5,264 nt of DNA from Desulfobacteraceae bacterium (lineage in GTDB: Bacteria; Desulfobacterota; Desulfobacteria; Desulfobacterales; SURF-7). A program made the translations under genes and the position numbers. How positions within the stretch are numbered: the first letter of the stretch is position 1; each line of letters starts with the position of its first letter. The stretch covers positions 1 to 5,264 of the forward strand of contig JAUXBD010000147.1 in NCBI GenBank assembly GCA_030619585.1. Direction: 5' to 3'. Below, piece by piece: positions 1 to 4,140 of the stretch. Below the pieces are notes generated by a model. It made no database searches. It saw only the letters and a program-made list of their open reading frames with translations, and was not told the DNA's origin.

Positions 1-63
1 CCAATCTAACTAATTTAACCAATATAACCAATATAACCAATCTAACTAATTTAACCAATCTCA
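1..63. repeat. Tandem array of seven 9-bp units
   Basis: Seven consecutive 9-bp units can be read without a gap: CCAATCTAA, CTAATTTAA, CCAATATAA, CCAATATAA, CCAATCTAA, CTAATTTAA, CCAATCTCA. The consensus is CYAATHTAA, and units 1-2 recur as units 5-6. The last unit is degenerate and its final base is the first base of the AGGAG ribosome binding site of the acylphosphatase gene. The array touches the left edge of the window, so its true length is unknown. It is non-coding in the two frames that meet TAA, but one frame on each strand stays open because 9 is a multiple of three. It is probably a replication-slippage minisatellite in the leader of the next gene. Confidence 0.9.
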
Positions 64-67
64 GGAG
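63..67 (+). promoter_or_regulatory. Ribosome binding site of acyP
   Basis: AGGAG lies six bases before the ATG at 74. It abuts the 9-bp repeat array directly, so changes in repeat number would alter the leader immediately upstream of this site without changing its spacing to the start codon. Confidence 0.8.
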
Positions 68-73
68 ATTATT

Positions 74-355
74 ATGGAAGAAAAAGTCAGGGCACATGCT
101 GCAATTTCTGGAAAGGTGCAGGGTGTATTTTTCAGAATGGAGACAAAAAACACAGCAGACAGTTACGGTGTCACAGGATGGGTCAGAAACAGGAGTGACG
201 GATCTGTTGAGGCTGTATTTGAAGGGGATAAACAAAATGTAAAAAAAGTCATTGACTGGTGTAAAAGAGGCCCGACCTTTTCAAAAGTGGAAGAAGTGAA
301 TGTCCAATGGGAGGATTGCATAAAAGGGCATAATATGTTTGAAATTACATACTGA
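74..355 (+). CDS. acyP: Acylphosphatase
   Basis: Small cytoplasmic enzyme that hydrolyses the carboxyl-phosphate bond of acyl phosphates such as acetyl phosphate or 1,3-bisphosphoglycerate. The 93 residues match the usual 90-100 of the family. The signature GKVQGVFFR (13-21) carries the phosphate-binding loop and the catalytic arginine R21. The second signature, GWVRNRSDGSVE (35-46), supplies the catalytic asparagine N39 and the glycine turn. The rest (EAVFEGDKQNV, then a helix ending KRGP and the strand KVEEVNV) fits the compact alpha/beta fold. The ATG at 74 has AGGAG six bases upstream and there is no competing start. The gene stands alone: the next gene converges on it with only 10 bp between the stop codons. 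Its physiological substrate cannot be read from the sequence. Identification is firm. Confidence 0.95.
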   Translation: MEEKVRAHAAISGKVQGVFFRMETKNTADSYGVTGWVRNRSDGSVEAVFEGDKQNVKKVIDWCKRGPTFSKVEEVNVQWEDCIKGHNMFEITY

Positions 356-365
356 GGCTGTTTTC

Positions 366-1049
366 TTATACATTTGCATCATACTCATCCAAAAATCTTT
401 TGAAAAATTTCTCCATGAAATCATGCCGGCCTGAAGCGATCTTTTTACCTTCTCTTGTCAGCACTCTATCTTTTATTTTGCACAGTTTCACCTTGTACTC
501 CCTGAAACCGGTATCGTCTCTTGAGTATGATTTTACCTCTTCAACATCGATATCAGGATTATGGAGCTTTGCCCCAACCTCGCCTGCAAACAGATATGCC
601 CTTGCCACACCAACAGCTCCGATTGCATCAAGCTTGTCCGCATCAAACAAAACTTTTGCTTCAACTGTTTCTGGAACGTGGCTGTCCCTGAACCTATGGG
701 CCCGTATGCAGTGAATGATATTTTCCTTTTGTGCTTCTGAGAATTCAAGTTCTTTAAGAAGGGTTTCAGCCATCTGGGCCCCTTTTTTTGCGTGGCATAT
801 CTCACCGTTTGAATTGTCCTGAAAGCATCTGCCTATGTCATGGAGAAATGCAGCTGCCAGAAGTGTATCCATATCAGCTTTTTCAGCCACACCTATATGT
901 TCGCACAATCGAAAGACACGGAGGGTATGTTCCCAGTCATGACTTCCCCGCGCTCCTTTAAAAAGTTTTTTTGCGCGTTTCTTTACGATCATGACCTGGG
1001 AGTTTAAGTTTGAAGCGTCACTACCCTGTTTTGTGTTATCTTCAGCCAA
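366..1049 (-). CDS. HD-domain phosphohydrolase (YedJ-like)
   Basis: Predicted cytoplasmic metal-dependent phosphohydrolase of the HD superfamily, 227 residues, close to the 200-230 usual for this subgroup. Motifs in order are HDWEHTLRV (37-45, metal ligand probably H41), AAFLHDIGR (66-74, the HD pair H70-D71), a further histidine at H86 in CHAKKGAQMAETLL, H113 and H118 in IIHCIRAHRF, and the closing aspartates in LFDADKLDAIGAVGVAR (134-150). The C-terminal helix region (KIASGRHDFMEKFFKRFLDEY) is typical of the YedJ/YpgQ-type group, some members of which act on nucleotides or nucleotide-like phosphates. The substrate here is unknown. I accept the TTG start at 1049 because AAAGGA (1055-1060) sits five bases upstream. 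The first in-frame ATG is codon 20, has no such site, and would still keep all HD motifs. There is no obvious partner gene: it converges with acyP and diverges from the kinase gene. Confidence 0.88.
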   Translation of the reverse strand: MAEDNTKQGSDASNLNSQVMIVKKRAKKLFKGARGSHDWEHTLRVFRLCEHIGVAEKADMDTLLAAAFLHDIGRCFQDNSNGEICHAKKGAQMAETLLKELEFSEAQKENIIHCIRAHRFRDSHVPETVEAKVLFDADKLDAIGAVGVARAYLFAGEVGAKLHNPDIDVEEVKSYSRDDTGFREYKVKLCKIKDRVLTREGKKIASGRHDFMEKFFKRFLDEYDANV

Positions 1050-1054
1050 ATATA

Positions 1055-1060
1055 TCCTTT
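1055..1060 (-). promoter_or_regulatory. Ribosome binding site that decides a TTG start
   Basis: On the minus strand AAAGGA lies five bases before the TTG at 1049-1047. No comparable site precedes the ATG at codon 20 (992-990), so the longer TTG-initiated form of the HD protein is preferred. Confidence 0.65.
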
Positions 1061-1222
1061 GAGCTATCCCTAAGTCCTATAAATAGTTTTTACACAGCTT
1101 GGATGCTACTATCACAAGCTTGTCCTGACTGCAAATAAGATTTTGATCGAACCCCTGGCTTATTGTAAAAAGTATTGATTGTTTTGGATATTTGCGTCAT
1201 AAATGGTTCTGATTTAGCTCAC

Positions 1223-1250
1223 TTGACTGCTTTAAATAACAATGTTTGAT
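1223..1250 (+). promoter_or_regulatory. Possible promoter for the adenosine-specific kinase gene
   Basis: TTGACT (1223-1228) is a good -35 match. After 16 bases comes TTTGAT (1245-1250), a 4 of 6 match to a -10 box. A perfect TATAAT also occurs at 1277-1282, but it has no -35 partner and lies almost on the ribosome binding site, so it is less convincing. The rest of the 250-bp divergent spacer is AT-rich and holds nothing else I can name. Confidence 0.35.
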
Positions 1251-1290
1251 AGTATGCATCCTGAAATGTGACAAAATATAATTAATCTTA

Positions 1291-1297
1291 AAGGAGG
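1291..1297 (+). promoter_or_regulatory. Strong ribosome binding site of the kinase gene
   Basis: AAGGAGG is a full-length anti-16S match five bases before the ATG at 1303. It fixes the start and suggests efficient translation. Confidence 0.85.
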
Positions 1298-1302
1298 GTT
1301 AT

Positions 1303-1785
1303 ATGGATATCAAAACCGTTAATATTAAAAATCCTGAAAGCCTGAACATGATTTTGGGGCAATCTCATTTTATAAAGACAGTGGAAGACCTGTATGAGGC
1401 TATGGTAAACACAGTGCCCGGGGCAAAATTCGGCCTGGCTTTTTGTGAAGCGTCTGAAGCATGCCTGGTGCGCCATACCGGAACGGATGAGGAGTTGACG
1501 GAACTGGCAAAGGAAAATGCTTTTGCACTTTCAGCAGGTCACAGTTTCATAATATTTATGAAAGATATGTTTCCTGTCAATGTTTTGAATTCAATTAAGA
1601 GGGTCCCTGAAGTCTGCCGTATTTTCTGTGCCACAGCAAACCCGGTGGAGGTTATTATTGCTCAATCCCAGCAGGGCAGGGGGATACTTGGCGTAATTGA
1701 CGGCTTTGCATCAAAAGGGATCGAAACAAGCGATGATATAGATAAGCGCAAGGGATTACTAAGAGCAATAGGGTATAAACAGTAG
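1303..1785 (+). CDS. Adenosine-specific kinase (PF04008, DUF355 family)
   Basis: A 160-residue soluble protein of the family named adenosine-specific kinase, formerly DUF355. The name rests on structural and binding work on an archaeal member; the in vivo reaction of bacterial members is not well established. Full family length is present. Recognisable blocks are GQSHFIKTVEDLYEAM (19-34), KFGLAFCEASEACLVR (42-57), ALSAGHSFIIFM (75-86), CATANPVEVIIAQ (109-121) and the glycine-rich GRGILGVIDG (125-134), followed by the conserved polar C-terminus with K149, K151 and R154. No signal peptide or membrane segment is seen. The start is fixed by AAGGAGG. It is a single-gene unit between a divergent HD gene and a convergent phage-type block. 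The family is shared by archaea and some anaerobic bacteria, which helps the organism guess. Confidence 0.88.
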   Translation: MDIKTVNIKNPESLNMILGQSHFIKTVEDLYEAMVNTVPGAKFGLAFCEASEACLVRHTGTDEELTELAKENAFALSAGHSFIIFMKDMFPVNVLNSIKRVPEVCRIFCATANPVEVIIAQSQQGRGILGVIDGFASKGIETSDDIDKRKGLLRAIGYKQ

Positions 1786-1799
1786 AAGCCGTTTAAAAA

Positions 1800-1857
1800 C
1801 CTCCACTCGCACCCAATTTTTAAGCCTTCACTCGCTCAAAGTCCGTAACCTGGGCTT
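1800..1857. repeat. Imperfect direct repeat and weak hairpin downstream of the kinase gene
   Basis: CCTCCACTCGC (1800-1810) and CCTTCACTCGC (1825-1835) differ at one of 11 positions and are offset by 25 bp. Overlapping this, AAGCC (1822-1826) can pair with GGCTT (1853-1857), which is followed by two further T residues and then A. This gives a weak candidate terminator with a 26-base loop. The segment is visibly more GC-rich than its surroundings and lies between convergent genes, where a terminator or a short dispersed element would be expected. Neither role is proven. Confidence 0.35.
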
Positions 1858-1926
1858 TTATGTGTTGGGAAATGTAAGGTATTAGGTGTCAAAAATAAAT
1901 TTGGATTGTCATATGATATGAAATAT

Positions 1927-2388
1927 CTACCTATACTGTTTTAGCCATTTAACAGCTTCTTTTTCATATTTGAAAACTTTTGCAGGGCAAAGTGGACGAT
2001 TTGATTTTAAAAGATTTTCAGCAGTTGTTCGGGCCACCCATGTCGGGGCAACTATTGCAAGAGCTTTTATATTCCGGGCTTTAAACAGCACAACTTTGGC
2101 GTCCATGGTAATTGAATGTAACTGAGTGGCATCAACTATCAAAGGGCATTTGCCTGGTATCACGTCTTGAACAGCCTTCATTAGTTCATTTCCTGATAGA
2201 GGAGATATTTTGACACCATATTTGACATTAACCTGTGCTATTCCATCCTGTCTTAACCAGATACGAGCCGTTGTCGTCTCAATTATTTTTATTTTATTTC
2301 CAGAAAAATCATAAGTTCCATAACCTAAAAGGTGGACTTCATTTTCGTCGGCTTTTAAAATAGCGCCTACACGTTGTCTTGGTTCCAT
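1927..2388 (-). CDS. Chimeric protein: phage-type N-terminus plus STAS/SEC14-like (DUF7793-type) domain
   Basis: A 153-residue soluble protein with two apparent origins. Residues 6-27 (RVGAILKADENEVHLLGYG, then TYD) match from memory the start of a widespread small phage/prophage protein of unknown function, which normally continues with a Y-E-G-D-type stretch. From about residue 31 the protein switches to NKIKIIETTTARIWLRQDGI and on through PLIVDATQL (82-90), AIVAPTWVARTTAENLL (111-127) and a C-terminal FKYEKEAVKWLKQY (139-152). That is the pattern of SpoIIAA/STAS-like proteins now called DUF7793. In relatives this domain usually starts at its own ATG; here no ATG occurs at the junction and the frame is continuous. 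AGGAG (2399-2403) sits ten bases before the ATG, so the fused form should be translated. It is the last gene of a three-gene minus-strand block, 26 bp after the preceding stop. Family names are recalled, not searched. Confidence 0.7.
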   Translation of the reverse strand: MEPRQRVGAILKADENEVHLLGYGTYDFSGNKIKIIETTTARIWLRQDGIAQVNVKYGVKISPLSGNELMKAVQDVIPGKCPLIVDATQLHSITMDAKVVLFKARNIKALAIVAPTWVARTTAENLLKSNRPLCPAKVFKYEKEAVKWLKQYR

Positions 2389-2398
2389 AGTTTTAAAT

Positions 2399-2403
2399 CT
2401 CCT
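2399..2403 (-). promoter_or_regulatory. Ribosome binding site of the chimeric STAS-like gene
   Basis: AGGAG on the minus strand, ten bases before the ATG at 2388. It supports translation from the phage-type N-terminus and not from a start inside the STAS-like part. Confidence 0.65.
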
Positions 2404-2414
2404 GGTTGCAACAT

Positions 2415-2663
2415 TTAATTAATTCCACCTATACATGGTGGCATATACTGATTCTTTTCCAATCTGTTTGCGGCTTCCCTTAATGCTTCAATCATATCCT
2501 CTCGTTTGACATTAGAGACATAATTCCCCACGGCTGGATCACCGAAGGGGAAAACGAGAAGGGCATAGCCGTGTGCGCCAATGTTTTCTTTAAAAAACTC
2601 ATCGATACCATTGCCCAATGCCTGCATTATCTCTTCGGTGTCCTTTTGTTGTTCTATAACCAT
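2415..2663 (-). CDS. Phage-type conserved small protein, function unknown
   Basis: An 82-residue soluble protein of a family I recall from prophages and phage-derived clusters. Its core reads YALLVFPFGD (33-42), NYVSNVKREDMIEALREAA (47-65), RLEKNQYMPPCIG (67-79). The pattern of a beta-strand FPFG, an N-Y-x-S-N turn and a helix REDMIEALREAANRLE is characteristic of the family. It has no catalytic signature and its role is unknown. The N-terminal 30 residues are a polar helix. AAGGGG (2669-2674) on the minus strand lies five bases before the ATG and overlaps the stop codon of the preceding gene (10 bp between stop and start), so the two are almost certainly cotranscribed. It is the only member of the three-gene block that looks intact and unfused. 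Confidence 0.75.
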   Translation of the reverse strand: MVIEQQKDTEEIMQALGNGIDEFFKENIGAHGYALLVFPFGDPAVGNYVSNVKREDMIEALREAANRLEKNQYMPPCIGGIN

Positions 2664-2673
2664 GTCATCCCCT

Positions 2674-2905
2674 TCATCCAGCGCAATACGGCGTTGGTTT
2701 CAAGTCTTTCTTTAAATATAATGGGTGTCTGGGTAAATCGTCTTTTGTAAGCGCTAAATAATGCGCTCTTAATAAATAGTTCAAAACCTCAACGCTACGA
2801 TTTTTAAATGTGCCATGCACATCCCATGCAGCTATTGTAGTTTGCCTCTTTTTCATAGACGCCACATCAGGCGCAAATCGTTTTTTTAAAGTTTAGTGCT
2901 GGCAT
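2674..2905 (-). pseudogene. Frameshifted ASCH-like / DUF1643 chimera
   Basis: A GGAGGG site (2912-2917) six bases before an ATG at 2905 opens a gene starting MPALNFKK. This frame ends at a TGA (2869-2867) after 12 codons. Removing one A from the A7 run (2887-2881, minus strand) joins it to the next frame, giving MPALNFKK-RFAPDVASMKKRQT. I recall that as the N-terminus of a common phage ASCH-like protein, which normally continues KRQTIR. Immediately after QT the sequence becomes IAAWDVHG, then VEVLNYLL, LALTKDDLPRHPLYLKKDLKPTPY, the C-terminal part of a DUF1643 protein, whose full length is about 150 residues or more. So about 22 residues of one family are joined to about 54 of another. An unshifted 63-codon frame from GTG (2865) is open but has no good ribosome binding site. 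It is either a remnant, or is expressed only by slippage at A7. The stop overlaps the next gene's ribosome binding site. Confidence 0.65.
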
Positions 2906-2911
2906 TATTCA

Positions 2912-2917
2912 CCCTCC
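2912..2917 (-). promoter_or_regulatory. Strong ribosome binding site of the broken first gene
   Basis: GGAGGG on the minus strand, six bases before ATG 2905. Its quality argues that MPALNFKK is the true start of the first gene of the block, although that frame stops after 12 codons. Confidence 0.7.
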
Positions 2918-2935
2918 GCTATCAGCGCTCATAGC
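2918..2935. promoter_or_regulatory. 18-bp near-palindrome at the head of the minus-strand block
   Basis: GCTATCAGCGCTCATAGC is symmetric at 16 of 18 positions around the perfect centre AGCGCT; only the two C/C positions break it. It ends directly against the GGAGGG ribosome binding site of the first gene. It could be a repressor operator or a leader hairpin that masks the ribosome binding site. The sequence does not tell which. Confidence 0.4.
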
Positions 2936-3166
2936 CACCAAATGACTCAAAATGATACTAGTCTACTATGATCGACTTTGAGAACTATACCGTGTTTAAG
3001 CAAGATACATTCCAAGAACGACATTTAGGCTGGATGTATAAATTTCAAGTAGTTATCTGAACTGGAAGGAAAGGCGGCATTAAAATATGTAATATGATGT
3101 AGTAATTTCTGTGTAATTTGCTTCCCATTGTGTAAAACATTACAGAGGACAATAGTATAAAAGTCA
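2936..3166. other. Intergenic stretch without a convincing gene
   Basis: AT-rich DNA between the phage-type block and the broken secreted-protein gene, both on the minus strand. It should contain the promoter of the block, but I see no good -35/-10 pair. A TGTAAT/ATTACA inverted pair occurs around 3112-3143. Two very short frames of 30 codons (+, 2968-3060) and 27 codons (-) lack ribosome binding sites and are not called. Confidence 0.5.
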
Positions 3167-3654
3167 CTACAGGAAGGTGTGGTTTCTTTCGGGCAGACCT
3201 GTTATATCTTCATGAAATCCCGATTTTACCCATAAATTTTCAAAGGCCGATCCGGTCTTTACACGTAAAGTGACTGTAGTTGAATCTTCACCATTGCTTC
3301 ATTCGTCAATGTTGTGCCGGTATCACCACCACCGAGAATCTGGTAAGTCACGCTGACAACATTGCCCGGAACACCCTGGCGGTACACGACATATTTCAGA
3401 ATCGTGGTTTTATCGATCCTAATAATGTCTCCTTGGGAGTACTCAAGGCAATTTTCTGCGGGTTCAGCACCATCCAGGGTGTAATATATGCGATCCGGTT
3501 CATTTAAATACATATTGAGGAACGACACCAGAATTGCGTCCGGGTAGGTACCGCCGGGTGGGTTCACCTTTATCGAATAGTCAGTAGAGGCGACAATTAA
3601 ATAAAAACCCAAGAAAATGATCAAGGTTAACAACGAATAACGTAATAGTTTCGT
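3167..3654 (-). pseudogene. Secreted protein with chitobiase C-terminal-like domain, frameshifted and start-damaged
   Basis: A small exported or lipid-anchored-type protein. From an ACG at 3654 the frame reads (M)KLLRYS followed by the hydrophobic run LLTLIIFLGFYLIVAS, an evident signal peptide or membrane anchor. Next comes a domain like CHB_HEX_C (chitobiase/beta-hexosaminidase C-terminal), with NPPGGTYPDAILVSF, RIYYTLDGAEP, IIRIDKTTILKYVVYRQG and VVSVTYQIL, then a GGGDTGTT linker. Such domains are surface modules and do not catalyse. The only conventional start in frame is TTG at 3633, which would cut off the basic N-region of the signal. The frame ends at TAA (3261-3259), but the -1 frame continues as NGEDSTTVTLRVKTGSAF and on to a tandem TAG TGA at 3169. 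One extra A at GCAATGG (about 3298-3292) would join them. Probably decayed, unless the lesions are sequencing errors. It is alone, with no enzyme domain beside it. Confidence 0.6.
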
Positions 3655-3827
3655 AACTCCCCCCTTTTTTTTTGTGAAAAGTAAGGTTTAGATTAATTCA
3701 AAAGAGCAGCAAGAAATACACCAAGCAGGCTGGATTAAGCGGATGCAGTAATAACAGGGTTTTATAGATTTGATAGAAATAGAGGTTTGTTTATTTTATG
3801 TACTTAGGGTTATGTCTTTTGTGTAAG

Positions 3828-3944
3828 TTATTTCACATTTTGAAGAAAGTTCAATAGGATTGGAATGGTAAAAATCACAGATATCTCTACTTCATCAAGA
3901 TTAACAACCTGTCTATCCTGCCAAAGGTTGTAATTATCTTGCAT
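3828..3944 (-). CDS. Doubtful 38-residue ORF, possible gene remnant
   Basis: From ATG 3944 the minus strand reads MQDNYNLWQDRQVVNLDEV, then EISVIFTIPILLNFLQNVK and TAA. The composition is protein-like, with an acidic and aromatic first half and a hydrophobic second half, and the frame stays open for six more codons upstream. There is only a weak GGAAAG about ten bases before the ATG. I do not recognise it. It may be a fragment of a larger lost gene or a chance frame in AT-rich DNA. Confidence 0.2.
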   Translation of the reverse strand: MQDNYNLWQDRQVVNLDEVEISVIFTIPILLNFLQNVK

Positions 3945-3973
3945 GGCTAACCAACTTTCCGCTTAAAAGATTG

Positions 3974-3991
3974 ATATTCATTCTTGAATAT
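3974..3991. repeat. 7-bp inverted repeat upstream of serA
   Basis: ATATTCA and TGAATAT are separated by four bases. The element lies about 20 bp before the candidate -35 box of serA. It could be an operator half-site pair, but AT-rich hairpins of this size are common by chance. Confidence 0.3.
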
Positions 3992-4010
3992 GGACTCAAC
4001 ACATTATAGC

Positions 4011-4038
4011 TTGCTAATAACTTAAAATATTCTATATT
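4011..4038 (+). promoter_or_regulatory. Candidate serA promoter
   Basis: TTGCTA (4011-4016) and TATATT (4033-4038) are separated by 16 bp, matching the sigma-70-type boxes at 4 and 5 of 6 positions. This would give a leader of about 95 bases before the serA start. AACCGG occurs twice in that leader (4042-4047 and 4060-4065). Confidence 0.4.
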
Positions 4039-4127
4039 ATCAACCGGTATCTTCCGAATAACCGGGAAAAGTGGTTTTGCCCTATTATAACTGTCCGGAA
4101 ATCTGTGTTGAAAAGAAAGTAAACAAA

Positions 4128-4131
4128 GGAG
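4128..4131 (+). promoter_or_regulatory. Ribosome binding site that decides the serA start
   Basis: GGAG in the context AAAGGAG lies nine bases before ATG 4141. An in-frame ATG at 4132 directly follows this site with no spacer, so 4141 is preferred. The difference is three residues. Confidence 0.7.
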
Positions 4132-4140
4132 ATGAAAGCC

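Larger units (their letters stand above)
3655..4140. other. 486-bp AT-rich intergenic region upstream of serA
   Basis: A long spacer between divergent genes. It holds an A9G6 tract (minus strand) in front of the secreted-protein gene, a 38-codon minus-strand frame at 3828-3944, a small inverted repeat ACAACCT/AGGTTGT (3904-3910 and 3925-3931), an ATATTCA/TGAATAT hairpin (3974-3991), and the candidate serA promoter. No RNA gene or recognisable riboswitch is apparent. Confidence 0.55.

Noticed and set aside
1..63. CRISPR-like array
   Set aside because: The units are contiguous 9-mers with no spacers.
400..805. Overlapping open frames on both strands within the HD gene
   Set aside because: They lie inside the HD-domain gene, have no family motifs and no ribosome binding site; the HD motifs fix the real frame.
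1096..1120. AGCTTG/CAAGCT inverted repeat in the divergent spacer
   Set aside because: Only six base pairs around a 14-base loop, as expected by chance.
1140..1165. GGGGTTCGATC-like T-arm sequence on the minus strand, suggesting a tRNA or an attachment site
   Set aside because: The 3' flank does not pair to form a T-stem or acceptor stem, and no anticodon arm is found nearby.
1277..1282. Perfect TATAAT before the kinase gene
   Set aside because: No -35 element at a suitable distance, and transcription would start almost on the ribosome binding site.
1288..1476. 62-codon minus-strand frame
   Set aside because: Antisense to the clearly recognised adenosine-specific kinase gene, with no ribosome binding site.
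2968..3060. 30-codon plus-strand frame starting MIDFENYTVF
   Set aside because: Somewhat protein-like, but it has no ribosome binding site, no recognised family and is too short to support.
3280..3507. 75-codon plus-strand frame
   Set aside because: Antisense to the chitobiase-like domain, whose strand pattern is recognisable.
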